50,351 bases of DNA from UBA1081 sp045535305 (GCA_045535305.1 JAZSLJ010000080.1:1-50351); one strand, 5' to 3'. Positions 33,229 through 41,683 are shown, numbered from the stretch's first letter. Made by a program: numbers and translations. Notes: a model not told the origin generated them from the letters alone.

Positions 33229-33551
33229 GATTGACCACCTAATAAATCAAGCGTATTAACAATATTAAAAATTCCGTTGTCAATATTCATTCTTATTATC
33301 TCATCGCAAGAAAAGATGTACCTTGCTTTAAACTCATTAACCCCTAAGGTTTTTATACTTTTTTGAAACAATCCAGAAAAAAAGGACGAATTTACAGAAT
33401 AAACATCATCAGGAATGATAAACTCCACTTGATTGTTTTGAGTATCTAACAAGTCAATATTAAATTCTTTTCGTGCTTTTTCGCCTAAATCAACGCCAGA
33501 TAACACTTTGTATTTTTTTCCATTTATTACGTTTAAATTAATTATATCCAT
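33225..33551 (-). CDS. STAS-like DUF4325 domain protein
   Basis: A 108-residue protein with the DUF4325/STAS-like pattern: a beta strand, then VEFIIPDDVYSVNSSFFSGLFQKSIKTLG where the D..SVNSSFF stretch matches the conserved D-V-x-S-S-F loop, and a final strand and helix. STAS domains partner with GHKL kinases in partner-switching systems (SpoIIAA/SpoIIAB, RsbV/RsbW). It lies 5 nt after a GHKL ATPase gene and overlaps the membrane protein gene. By analogy it may be bound or phosphorylated by that ATPase. Confidence 0.72.
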   Translation of the reverse strand: MDIINLNVINGKKYKVLSGVDLGEKARKEFNIDLLDTQNNQVEFIIPDDVYSVNSSFFSGLFQKSIKTLGVNEFKARYIFSCDEIIRMNIDNGIFNIVNTLDLLGGQS

Positions 33552-33556
33552 ATTAC

Positions 33557-34834
33557 TTAACTCCTTTTCAAATATTTTTTATCAATATATAAATCCATAG
33601 AAACAATTGTACCAGGAAAAGAGTTTTTGATGGTTCTCACATATTTCTTATCTGGTTCTTCATACAAATTTTCAGATTTGTTAAATGTAATTATTTTATT
33701 ACTGTAACCATTTTTAAATTTTTTCTCAATAAGTTTATATTTGCCATCAAAAAGTATGCTACATTTTCCGGATGTAATGCTGAATATAGATTTATAGTTT
33801 GAGTCTTCCGTGTGAAATAGCTCAAGAAAAGATTCAATAAAAGTTACTGTACCATTACCCCTAACTCTATCTTTATCAACAATTCTAGATGTTCTTTGTT
33901 GAAGTGAGAACAAAGTGTATAATGTTTCTTCGTCCCTTACTGATCTAAATGAATACCATGTTTTCTTAACATAATGGTTAATTTGTTTTAACATGGATTT
34001 AGAATTACAGTTTTTCAGTCCATCATATATTGTGTCACCAAAATCAATAATGCTTAATTTGCATTTACCCAATCCACTATTGCTATCATAACAATAGTGC
34101 CCTAGGGTAAACCACGATACATTGTTTCCCCCATGTGAACAGCAATTATCAACTACTTCACCAAAGAATCGACCGAACAAATTTTTACCTTCTTTGGTTA
34201 AACCGAGTCCGTGGCGTTTTAAAGATCTATCAATATATTCTATAGACTTTTCAGCTACATCTGCAGAAGCACCATTTTTTATCAATTCGAGTTTTTCATT
34301 GTCAGGGATCTCTGCATTATAAATTCCCAAATGTTTTAATAAACCACTCATTTTTACAAGTGAGTCCACATCGCTATTATATGAAACTTTTCCATTCCTC
34401 ATGTCACCGGAGATTTCAATATCCCATCCAAGCGATTCCCTTCGCTTTATACACTCTAGGATAATGATATCCATCGTAGTAGAGGCACAAACTCCTAAAT
34501 AATTACAAGTAAAATGATTGAAATGTATTTTTCTTACTTTCGAATCTAACAGACAAGTATATAACTTTCTTAAAAAATAAATGCTTTCGTCTGGAGCTTT
34601 AGAGAAACAAAAAACTTTTGGAACATCTAATTTAACTGTTTCACTTTTATAGAAAATGGGAAGAGCAAATGATTTATTATCCAAACAATATAGAATATTT
34701 GAATAGTATTCTCTTTTATTGTTTTTACCTTTAGAACGTTTATTATTTACCCTTTTTCTAAACTTTTTTATTTTTCTATGTATATAGCGCTCGTGCTTTA
34801 ATTTTTGTAATTTGCGTACATAGTTTTGTTTCAT
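33557..34834 (-). CDS. GHKL-type ATPase with STAS-like N-terminal region
   Basis: A 425-residue protein. The first 45 residues are very basic (KIKKFRKRVNNKRSKGKNNK). Residues 70-170 have the alternating strand/helix look of a STAS-like domain, with PKVFCFSKAPDE and GDMRNGKV. Residues 200-380 hold a GHKL (HATPase_c) fold: N-box EVVDN (226-230) with a following SHGGNN, G1-like DFGDT (264-268) and G2-like RGNGT (325-329). There is no histidine-kinase dimerisation domain or receiver. With the STAS-like protein it resembles a partner-switch pair and, on an island, a possible defence sensor. The start has only a weak ribosome site. Confidence 0.72.
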   Translation of the reverse strand: MKQNYVRKLQKLKHERYIHRKIKKFRKRVNNKRSKGKNNKREYYSNILYCLDNKSFALPIFYKSETVKLDVPKVFCFSKAPDESIYFLRKLYTCLLDSKVRKIHFNHFTCNYLGVCASTTMDIIILECIKRRESLGWDIEISGDMRNGKVSYNSDVDSLVKMSGLLKHLGIYNAEIPDNEKLELIKNGASADVAEKSIEYIDRSLKRHGLGLTKEGKNLFGRFFGEVVDNCCSHGGNNVSWFTLGHYCYDSNSGLGKCKLSIIDFGDTIYDGLKNCNSKSMLKQINHYVKKTWYSFRSVRDEETLYTLFSLQQRTSRIVDKDRVRGNGTVTFIESFLELFHTEDSNYKSIFSITSGKCSILFDGKYKLIEKKFKNGYSNKIITFNKSENLYEEPDKKYVRTIKNSFPGTIVSMDLYIDKKYLKRS

Positions 34835-34868
34835 GTTTTTACTGCAATTAACAAATCTTTTTATGATT

Positions 34869-34884
34869 GATTATTCGAATAATC
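34869..34884. promoter_or_regulatory. 16-bp perfect palindrome upstream of the GHKL operon
   Basis: GATTATTCGAATAATC is a perfect palindrome 35-50 nt before the GHKL start codon, in the likely promoter or leader. It could be an operator, but no regulator gene is adjacent. Confidence 0.4.
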
Positions 34885-35203
34885 CTTACTATGAATTATT
34901 GTGTAATTGCTAACTCCTTCCCTATCTAAAAAAGTTTCTGTTTTAAAAATTTAAAATTAGTATGTTAATAATTGCTTAATGGTTCACTATTTGTGTTTAA
35001 AAATATAGTTAATTGGTTTCTTATGAACATGAATATTATTCTCGATTTTGGCATAGCATTATTTCTGAAGTATCAGATAACATTTTTGGGACACTAAAAT
35101 TAACACTTAATCAAATTGCAAAAATGACAAGTTGAAATTATAGATATTTCATTTTAATGGATAGGGTTAGCGTAAAACAATATTTAATGCAAAAACGTGG
35201 CTT
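34885..35203. other. non-coding gap between GHKL operon and TnpV
   Basis: AT-rich spacer without an open frame that looks real. On the minus strand GGGAAGGAG followed by TTAGCAATTACAC (about 34901-34923) looks like a ribosome-site-like leader without a gene after it. Otherwise nothing was recognised. Confidence 0.4.
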
Positions 35204-35220
35204 TTTTCGACAAAAATGCT
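35204..35220 (+). repeat. 17-bp direct repeat, left copy
   Basis: TTTTCGACAAAAATGCT; the partner at 39304-39320 differs at one base (ACGCT). An outer CAAAAA block 13 nt upstream is also shared. Together they bracket TnpV and the MBL operon, like element ends or a duplicated target. Confidence 0.5.
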
Positions 35221-35257
35221 TGTTTTTCACATTGATTATAAATATTAATTCGCACAT

Positions 35258-35286
35258 TCGACATAAGTAAAGCCTTCTTGTAAAAT
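35258..35286 (+). promoter_or_regulatory. TnpV promoter
   Basis: TCGACA (35258-35263), 17-nt spacer, TAAAAT (35281-35286); AAGGAGG follows before the ATG. Confidence 0.55.
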
Positions 35287-35316
35287 GAGATTACAAATTA
35301 CAAGGAGGCTAATTAT

Positions 35317-35694
35317 ATGCAGAAATTATCATTTGAACAGAACGGCGGAAGTTGCAGAATGGTTGGTGATTACAGAATACCGAACATCACATTACCTGCC
35401 GAAGCAAGCAAACCGCTCGGCATATGGGGAGTGAAACGCAAAGATTATCTTATGAATCATAAACGAGTGCAGTTTAACATTATGCTTATGAACGGCACAT
35501 TATGGACTCATCTTGCTGAGGTTGATGAACAGGCATCAGATATGTTCTCTCGGCTGGTGGAACAGATGAAAGCCAGTGAGGGTATCACAGAACAACTCAA
35601 AGAACAAAACCAAATGGAGTGGGTTGCTCGTATGAATAACATTGAAGCAAGAGCTAGAGAGATTGTGTGTGAAGAGCTGATTTATATTTTATAG
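35317..35694 (+). CDS. tnpV: TnpV family transposon-encoded protein
   Basis: A 125-residue protein of the TnpV family found in Tn4451/Tn4453-like clostridial elements. Family marks are the GDYRIPNITLPAEASKPLGIWG start region, LMNGTLWTHLAEVDEQA and the helical C-terminal half. It is not a recombinase; its role is unknown. No tnpX-like recombinase accompanies it here, so it is a remnant or a passenger. It marks this island as mobile in origin. A perfect terminator follows at 35697-35729. Confidence 0.8.
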   Translation: MQKLSFEQNGGSCRMVGDYRIPNITLPAEASKPLGIWGVKRKDYLMNHKRVQFNIMLMNGTLWTHLAEVDEQASDMFSRLVEQMKASEGITEQLKEQNQMEWVARMNNIEARAREIVCEELIYIL

Positions 35695-35696
35695 TG

Positions 35697-35729
35697 AAAA
35701 GCAGGTGGTTTTGCTAACCACCTGCTTTT
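35697..35729. terminator. bidirectional terminator between TnpV and the MBL operon
   Basis: AAAAGCAGGTGGTT (35697-35710), TTGCT loop, AACCACCTGCTTTT (35716-35729): a perfect 14-bp stem with A and T ends that serves both convergent units. Confidence 0.85.
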
Positions 35730-35767
35730 CTATTTTGGGTATGTTTATTCTATTTCTTTGTTTCTTT

Positions 35768-37249
35768 TTATAAATTTCCTATAGGCACATCAATTCTGTC
35801 TTGTGCTACACAAACCCCATTTTTAACAAGATAACATTCAACAAAATGCTCACCGTAAAAATCTGTGCTTTCTTTATGATGTGTATTACCAGGTTTAATT
35901 TCACCTCGTATACAATCTTTTTCTTCTGCAACAGGTCCTGCATTTCTTACTTTCCAATATATATCATATGGTGCAGGACAAGTTGTGTTTTCTATAAAGA
36001 AATCAAGCGATTTGTGTCTTCGCAAATATCCTCTGCTTCTAAGAAAATCAATTAAAAAGAAATCTCGCCAACCGTTTTGTGAGACTCTACAATTTATTCT
36101 CAATTTATATATATCTCTTACCGGGAACATATCTCTTATAAATTGCTCCGTGTTTCGAAATGATGATTGGCAATAACTACTTTTTTCAACAGCAAAATTT
36201 TCGCTATCAACAATTTCGTTCAATGTAATACCATTATCATCAATAGAAAACACAATGGGAGATGGGTTGCTATCTTTTAATCGCTTATGTTCCATGGTTG
36301 CCATAAACGATACATCTGAAGCGGTGTATTGTTTATACGCTCGTTTTGCAATAATATGTGGAGGAGATGTATCTTCTGTTATTTTTTCACACGAAGCAAC
36401 CATATAAGCATTATCTTGAGCTTGTTCTAATAACCACTGAACATTTTCAGTAGGAGTGATACTTCTCGTGTCTTTATCTTCTTTTTTATTTAATCCCGTA
36501 TGACTGCAATGGTGCGGGATATCGTAAATATCCCATGTAAGCCTATCTTCGTTCTCTTGCTCTATGGAAATATCTACAATTTTATCTAAAACTGTGTATG
36601 GGGTATCTCCTGTAATTAAAATATTTGTTTCGGCTTCATCATTAAACAATCTAACCTGCATAACAATTGAGGGATCGTTTTTATCTTGAACCTCTTCACT
36701 ATCATCTGAAAATGGTGCATGAACAAAAATTTCTATTTCATCTTCATATCCTGAAATTGATATGGTTTCTCCAGCATGAATGATTAAATGTTTTACATCA
36801 TAATAATCGATTTCTTGATCTTCCAACCAATCCTTTAAAGTGTCCGGATCGGCAAAAATTTTTATGCCGTTTGCATTCTTTAAACGATGCCGAGCTTCAT
36901 TTCTTATTATTTTTGCATCAGACTGGTTTTCTAAATCTGTATCAAGCAAAAAAGCTGCAGATACCCATAACTCTTTAATTTGAGCTCGTTTATCTGACTG
37001 ATATTTTTTAGCATGTTCTAAATAAAAGAATTCACTTGCCCCTTTCACATGATCTTCATGAGCGTGTGAAAACATTACAACTTCAAATTCTTTTATACTT
37101 GATAAAGCTTCTTTTATGTCATATCTCAAATCATCAGTTGCATCAGTACGCATATGTGCAAAATCAAACAGTATCTTAGCCCCATCATTTAATTCTAACA
37201 AACATGTTTCTGCATTTCCGAGAGGATAAAATGTTATGGTTTGACTCAT
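35768..37249 (-). CDS. MBL-fold hydrolase with C-terminal AGS-C-like sensor domain
   Basis: A 493-residue protein in two parts. Residues 1-310 are a metallo-beta-lactamase-fold hydrolase: metal motif SHAHEDH (61-67), TGDT (213-216) and IPHHCSH (244-250). Residues about 362-493 match my recollection of the AGS-C domain (adenylyl/guanylyl cyclase and SMODS C-terminal sensor), with DIYWKVRNAG (429-438), RGEI (448-451) and YGEHFVECYLVKNGVCVA (465-482). AGS-C is known from the C-terminus of CD-NTases in CBASS, where it is predicted to sense a ligand. On an MBL enzyme it suggests nucleotide-signal sensing or degradation. It is third in an operon with a four-helix membrane protein and a second MBL gene. 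The MBL call is firm; the AGS-C call needs a profile search. Confidence 0.78.
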   Translation of the reverse strand: MSQTITFYPLGNAETCLLELNDGAKILFDFAHMRTDATDDLRYDIKEALSSIKEFEVVMFSHAHEDHVKGASEFFYLEHAKKYQSDKRAQIKELWVSAAFLLDTDLENQSDAKIIRNEARHRLKNANGIKIFADPDTLKDWLEDQEIDYYDVKHLIIHAGETISISGYEDEIEIFVHAPFSDDSEEVQDKNDPSIVMQVRLFNDEAETNILITGDTPYTVLDKIVDISIEQENEDRLTWDIYDIPHHCSHTGLNKKEDKDTRSITPTENVQWLLEQAQDNAYMVASCEKITEDTSPPHIIAKRAYKQYTASDVSFMATMEHKRLKDSNPSPIVFSIDDNGITLNEIVDSENFAVEKSSYCQSSFRNTEQFIRDMFPVRDIYKLRINCRVSQNGWRDFFLIDFLRSRGYLRRHKSLDFFIENTTCPAPYDIYWKVRNAGPVAEEKDCIRGEIKPGNTHHKESTDFYGEHFVECYLVKNGVCVAQDRIDVPIGNL

Positions 37250-37262
37250 TTTTTATTCTCCA

Positions 37263-37931
37263 TTAATTTGATTGTTTTTCAGCAACATCAAGCGCAATTA
37301 CTGTGTTAACGAAACGATGCATTTTTACATGAGTCGAAACATTTGTAATCACAGCTATTAATAAAATAATAAGTAGGTATTTAAAGGAAAACACAACAAA
37401 CTCACTGTAAAAGATTAATGATAAAAAGTAAAAAACAAGAAATAATATAGTCTCTATAAATAAATCTCTACAAGTTAAATAATCTTTTTGGCTTTGTGAA
37501 ACTTGTCCTTTATCTTGATACCTTTTATAAATTTTGTACCAATTAGAATTCTCATACTCATAACGTTCTTTTTTGTTTTGAGGTATATTGGATATTATTT
37601 CTTTATACTTTGTTTTAGCCTCAGAATTCAAAAATCTATCGTCTTTGACAGAACATTTATTAATACAAGAAAAGATCGTTTCACCGGCTTTAGGGATAAA
37701 GAATAGCCCCACCAGTTTGTTTTTTAGATTAGTACTCAACAAACAGTCGCATATAAATGTTGCTAACGATAAGACACTTGATACAACTATACTGCTAAAA
37801 ATAGTTGTTAATGTTTTATGCAACTCTATATCGGTAATGCTTAACTCTTTAATTGGTGTACACAAAAATACAAAGAGTAAAACAAGAATTATCATCAAGT
37901 ATTTTAATTCTTTATCCCTGTAATCCTTCAT
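37263..37931 (-). CDS. four-helix membrane protein of the MBL operon
   Basis: A 222-residue protein with helices at about 10-27, 41-65, 152-172 and 174-196 and a charged, cytoplasmic middle (66-150, with KTKYKEIISNIPQNKKERYEYE). I do not recognise the family. The 2+2 helix layout with a middle domain resembles small membrane effectors of nucleotide-activated defence systems. It sits 13 nt before the AGS-C-bearing gene and 29 nt after the first MBL gene, so the three are one transcript. Confidence 0.68.
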   Translation of the reverse strand: MKDYRDKELKYLMIILVLLFVFLCTPIKELSITDIELHKTLTTIFSSIVVSSVLSLATFICDCLLSTNLKNKLVGLFFIPKAGETIFSCINKCSVKDDRFLNSEAKTKYKEIISNIPQNKKERYEYENSNWYKIYKRYQDKGQVSQSQKDYLTCRDLFIETILFLVFYFLSLIFYSEFVVFSFKYLLIILLIAVITNVSTHVKMHRFVNTVIALDVAEKQSN

Positions 37932-37960
37932 GTTTAAAACCTCCTGTTTGAAAAATCAAA

Positions 37961-39100
37961 TCACCTCAAAGCCACCACAGTATAAACGGCACTACCAGCT
38001 TCTTCGGAAACTATATATGGATAAGAGTTGTTTAATAACAAATCTTTGATGACGTATGAATGTGGGTGCTGATGTCTATTCTTTTTGCTTGCTGAAATTA
38101 TGTGGTATGCATCAAGTGTAGAAAAATCACTATTGTAATTATATCTTGAACCATGATGAGGAATCTGTAAACATCCTATATATTCCCAATATGTTTTATA
38201 TTCCTCATAAAGCTCCTTGAACTTCTTTTCCCCTGATGCATCATAATCTCCGGTGTATAAACATCCGGATTTTTTTCTGTTGTAAGTAAGAACGTGCCAT
38301 GGATCAGGAATATGAGGAAATACCATATGTTGGAATGCGTGCTTTTCGTTTGTTCCTGAAAAAAGAACCATCGAATTTGTGTTGAAAGATCCGGAAATTC
38401 TGGTGTAAGCCTCCTGTATTCTTCTTCTCATATAATCGCTACCGTTTTTCCATATATCTTGTAAATCATACAAGTCCACACATTCTTTTTTAAATAAACG
38501 GGTTAGTTCTTTTTGTAGCATATTGGTTCTATCTTTATGCCTAAAATTGAATGGAATATACAACCAATCTCCCAAAGGTGCTTTAATCTCAAAAGATTCG
38601 CTGATTATTTCTGTTACGTTAAAACCAGATGCAAGCACTTGAATGTTCGAATTATCATAGTATACATCTTCTTCCTTAGGTGGAGCAATTTGGTATAATG
38701 CAGTTTCTTTTTCTGTTGCAAGAACTACTGCATTTGGATTGTTAATAAAAGTGACGGTAAATCCTTCAGGATTTGCACCGTATATAATATTATATAAAGA
38801 TAAATATATTTTTTCTTTGGGTGTCAATAAAGGGAAAAAAATATTTTTTACATTACAGTATTTAAGCAAATACTCCAAACCATTTATATGATCATCGTGC
38901 AAATGAGATATAAACACTGCATGTATATCTTCACCTTCATAAAATGTGTGTTTTATTTGTCTTTCGACCAATTCAACATTTGTTGCTGAACCACAATCAT
39001 AAACAATGTTAATATTCTCGTTTTTCGCAAGAAAGCCTTTAAAACTCTCACAATAGAAAGCTCCTTGACCTACAGGTAAAAAACTTCTAACCATCCTCAT
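37961..39100 (-). CDS. MBL-fold metallo-hydrolase (ComEC-like)
   Basis: A 379-residue MBL-fold protein: FLPVGQGAFYC near the start, IVYDCGSAT, metal motif SHLHDDH (65-71), YTGDYD and IPHHGSRYN later. The pattern is of the ComEC/Rec2 and RNase J-like hydrolases that act on phosphodiesters. No signal peptide or membrane helix, so it is cytoplasmic. It is the first gene of the three-gene MBL operon. Together with the AGS-C-bearing MBL protein it makes a pair of non-identical hydrolases, which is unusual in one small operon. Confidence 0.8.
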   Translation of the reverse strand: MRMVRSFLPVGQGAFYCESFKGFLAKNENINIVYDCGSATNVELVERQIKHTFYEGEDIHAVFISHLHDDHINGLEYLLKYCNVKNIFFPLLTPKEKIYLSLYNIIYGANPEGFTVTFINNPNAVVLATEKETALYQIAPPKEEDVYYDNSNIQVLASGFNVTEIISESFEIKAPLGDWLYIPFNFRHKDRTNMLQKELTRLFKKECVDLYDLQDIWKNGSDYMRRRIQEAYTRISGSFNTNSMVLFSGTNEKHAFQHMVFPHIPDPWHVLTYNRKKSGCLYTGDYDASGEKKFKELYEEYKTYWEYIGCLQIPHHGSRYNYNSDFSTLDAYHIISASKKNRHQHPHSYVIKDLLLNNSYPYIVSEEAGSAVYTVVALR

Positions 39101-39363
39101 TGTAACACCTCTTATTTTATAAAACTAAAAGACTACATTTTGCATTAGATGTAGTTATCTTACTATAAAAGAAGTATCGCACATTCTTAAAAACAAAATT
39201 TTCCCATTAAATTGAAATGTATTGATAATTATAGGTACACTTATACATATTGATTGTATCTTTTAAATTATATAACACAACCAATTTTACAAAAATGCTT
39301 TGATTTTCGACAAAAACGCTGATTGTTTGCCTTTGTATTTTCAAGTCTTTAATAATTTATCTA
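39101..39363. other. upstream region of the MBL operon
   Basis: No gene. It holds an imperfect inverted repeat CTACAT/ATGTAG (39131-39152) about 35 nt before the MBL start, and the right direct repeat at 39304-39320. No clear promoter hexamers were fixed. Confidence 0.4.
39304..39320 (+). repeat. 17-bp direct repeat, right copy
   Basis: TTTTCGACAAAAACGCT, one mismatch to 35204-35220 and in the same orientation. A related ACAAAAATGCT lies at 39289-39299. Confidence 0.5.
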
Positions 39364-39410
39364 TAAATGAAACAAAGTCACTCTTAAAAAAGGTGACTTT
39401 GTTTCATTTA
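39364..39410 (-). terminator. terminator of the MFS transporter gene
   Basis: TAAATGAAACAAAGTCAC (39364-39381) and GTGACTTTGTTTCATTTA (39393-39410) form a perfect 18-bp stem that starts at the base after the transporter stop codon. Confidence 0.85.
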
Positions 39411-40823
39411 TTATATCAGTTTTTTAGATTTAATTTCTTTCATAAACGGCACAACTGCCAACAAAGAACTTACTGCAGGTAAAACGCTGAACAAGAAAAA
39501 CAGCATTGTAAATAAAGCTGTATATTCCGTGCTTTCTCTTGCGACAAATCCATTAGCAATATACTCATTTAGTTTTGCTGTTTCGGCACTTGTGAAACCA
39601 ATCACCATATATCCGGCACTTGAAATCAACGAGGATACACCACTTTGAATTTTGATGATAGCCGTTTGGAAAGAGAAAAACAATGCTGTTGGTTTTGTAC
39701 CTGACAGTTTGTATTCTAACTCTACCGCATCATCAACTAGCAGGGTACGGATGTTTGAAGCAAGGCTCAGGAAGCTGCCAGATACAAGTGAAAGCATGAA
39801 CATAACTGCAAAGTTACCAAAGGTGTTCATTGTTGTTTTATTGCCAAGATACAAAACAAAAATCATAATGTTTGGCAGTATGGATGCAAGGTTGCATAAC
39901 ACATAGGCTTTAACATTGCCGAGTTTTCTTGATAGTATAGGTACAAGGATTGTTGAAAGCATCAAACCCACAAAGCTACCGGTACCGAGCAAGAATGTAT
40001 AAAGAAAAGTAAGTCCCGAATTTTTGCTTGAGAAGTAAAAGGCAACCAACGCAGACAGTACCACACCTTGTAATGCACTCATTGAAGACAGTAGTCCAGA
40101 CATAATGATTTTCTTCAAAAGCGGATTAGTAAGTATATATTTGTATTGTTGCTTTATGTTGGTACTTCTCTTTTCGTTATTGTGTAATCGTTCTTTTGAT
40201 ACGGTTAACTGATAAAGAATATATCCAACAACGGAGAAAGTGAGAGCAATAATGAAAAAGGCATTTCGTTCATCTGTCTGTGTTCCGCCAAGTGCTCCCG
40301 AAATGGCAAAGGCAAGAGGCTGAACAATCAGGCAACAAATACTGCAGACCATTGCACCGATAGGTCGCAAGGAAAGAAGATTAGTGCGTTCTCTTTCATC
40401 TGCACACAGTACATTAGGATAACTTATCATAGGAATGTCACCAAATGAAAAAATAATCTCCCACAGAATGAAAATAGCAAAGCCATAAATAATAATTGTT
40501 GCGTTTTCAAGTGTACTGTTGCTGTCAGAATAAATTTTCATCACAAAGCATAGAACCGTTATTATAGCTGTCGGTAAAGGTAAATATCGCAGATATTTTG
40601 CTAATGGCCATCTGCTTTTGTTGATGAACGCTCCTATAAATGGGTCTTTTATGGCATCAAATATTTTAGCTGTACTGAGTATGATTCCGAGCCAAAAGGC
40701 AGGGATAAGAATGGTAAATTGAAGATAATAGGCAAAGCAAGATGATACAAGGGCATATAATATGTTCTGTCCTGACAGACCTAAAAGATAGCGTGTTTTT
40801 TCGTTTTGCAGTTTTGTTTTCAT
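39411..40823 (-). CDS. GPH-type MFS sugar:cation symporter
   Basis: A 470-residue transporter with 12 predicted helices of the glycoside-pentoside-hexuronide (MelB-like) family. The N-terminal signature is KIFDAIKDPFIGAFINKSRW, the place of the DxxxDP cation motif; DIPMISYPNVLCADERERTNLLSLRP is the usual loop. It would bring in a glycoside with Na+ or H+. It has AAAGGAG before the ATG, two CATAC-GTATG operators just upstream, and a TetR gene before it on the same strand. No hydrolase is linked, so the substrate could also be a drug or signal. Confidence 0.86.
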   Translation of the reverse strand: MKTKLQNEKTRYLLGLSGQNILYALVSSCFAYYLQFTILIPAFWLGIILSTAKIFDAIKDPFIGAFINKSRWPLAKYLRYLPLPTAIITVLCFVMKIYSDSNSTLENATIIIYGFAIFILWEIIFSFGDIPMISYPNVLCADERERTNLLSLRPIGAMVCSICCLIVQPLAFAISGALGGTQTDERNAFFIIALTFSVVGYILYQLTVSKERLHNNEKRSTNIKQQYKYILTNPLLKKIIMSGLLSSMSALQGVVLSALVAFYFSSKNSGLTFLYTFLLGTGSFVGLMLSTILVPILSRKLGNVKAYVLCNLASILPNIMIFVLYLGNKTTMNTFGNFAVMFMLSLVSGSFLSLASNIRTLLVDDAVELEYKLSGTKPTALFFSFQTAIIKIQSGVSSLISSAGYMVIGFTSAETAKLNEYIANGFVARESTEYTALFTMLFFLFSVLPAVSSLLAVVPFMKEIKSKKLI

Positions 40824-40842
40824 TGTGAAACTCCTTTCGTTA

Positions 40843-40857
40843 CATACTCTTGGTATG
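40843..40857. promoter_or_regulatory. TetR operator O1
   Basis: CATACTCTTGGTATG, flanked by TA on both sides (19-bp palindrome), about 20 nt before the MFS start. Confidence 0.65.
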
Positions 40858-40908
40858 TAAAATAGTAAAATATATTGCCGCAGTTGCGGCTTAATTTTTG
40901 CTTACATT

Positions 40909-40923
40909 CATACTTTTGGTATG
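40909..40923. promoter_or_regulatory. TetR operator O2
   Basis: CATACTTTTGGTATG, 66 bp centre-to-centre from O1. Between them lies an inverted repeat GCCGCA/TGCGGC (40877-40890), possibly a terminator of the regulator gene or part of the MFS promoter region. Confidence 0.65.
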
Positions 40924-40962
40924 TATCTGGCCTTAATAAATTGCCACCGAGGTGGCAACCTA

Positions 40963-41625
40963 TCATTTTCTGTTGTCCATTTCATTGATTTGCTTGTTCA
41001 TATTATAAACTGCCGGATACATATCAGAAACATCAACACCAAGCATCGCCATCATACCTAAAATAACCTGACACTTCTTCTCAATATCCTCATCGCTCAT
41101 AGAGAAAACAAGAGGATTGAGCCAAACATTGGCGAGTAAAGAGATAACCTCTGCCAGCTCTTTTGCAAAGGGTACTCTGATTGAGCCGTCCTTAATGCCT
41201 TCTTCAAGCACAGGTTTGATTGCGTTGGGTGCAATATCATTTACTGACCTTAAAAGCAAGTCACTTAACATATGAGGCATATTCTGTAAGTGTATGCCCA
41301 TACTTCTAAATTTCTGTTCCTGTTCGTCAACAAGGGACTCATAAAGCATAGCTTTTAGTTTCTCTGCACCGTTGAGAGATGTATCCTCAGCTATCTTGTT
41401 CCACTTACGAGCCAAAGAGTTTTCCTGAAAAAGCCTTGCAGTAACAGCGTTCAGAATATCCTCTTTTGATGTGAAGTGATGATAAATAGCTCCTTTTGTC
41501 AGACCACCTAAATTATCAATAATATCTTGAATTGTCGTATGTTCGTAACCTTTTTCGAGAAATAGCTTTTGTGCCGTGTCAAGAATTAGGGTTACCGTTT
41601 CTTCGGGGTATTTATTCCTTGCCAT
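40963..41625 (-). CDS. TetR/AcrR family transcriptional regulator
   Basis: A 220-residue repressor with an N-terminal TetR HTH: LFLEKGYEHTTIQDIIDNLGGLTKGAIYHHFTSKEDIL (about residues 17-54). The C-terminal ligand and dimer domain is divergent. It is expected to bind three CATACTNTTGGTATG palindromes, two before the MFS gene and one in its own promoter, so it represses itself and the transporter. AAGGTG precedes the ATG. Confidence 0.88.
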   Translation of the reverse strand: MARNKYPEETVTLILDTAQKLFLEKGYEHTTIQDIIDNLGGLTKGAIYHHFTSKEDILNAVTARLFQENSLARKWNKIAEDTSLNGAEKLKAMLYESLVDEQEQKFRSMGIHLQNMPHMLSDLLLRSVNDIAPNAIKPVLEEGIKDGSIRVPFAKELAEVISLLANVWLNPLVFSMSDEDIEKKCQVILGMMAMLGVDVSDMYPAVYNMNKQINEMDNRK

Positions 41626-41636
41626 AATTCACCTTG

Positions 41637-41651
41637 CATACTATTGGTATG
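41637..41651. promoter_or_regulatory. TetR operator O3
   Basis: CATACTATTGGTATG directly downstream of the -10 of the regulator promoter, a road-block position for autoregulation. Confidence 0.65.
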
Positions 41652-41654
41652 TTT

Positions 41655-41683
41655 ATTTTACCATTTGTTTTAGTTTTTGTCAA
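41655..41683 (-). promoter_or_regulatory. promoter of the TetR gene
   Basis: On the minus strand TTGACA (41683-41678), 17-nt spacer, TAAAAT (41660-41655). It overlaps the 3' end of the gene upstream. Confidence 0.7.

Noticed and set aside
35317..35694. TnpV as an active transposase
   Set aside because: TnpV has no recombinase motifs and no tnpX/serine recombinase is encoded nearby.
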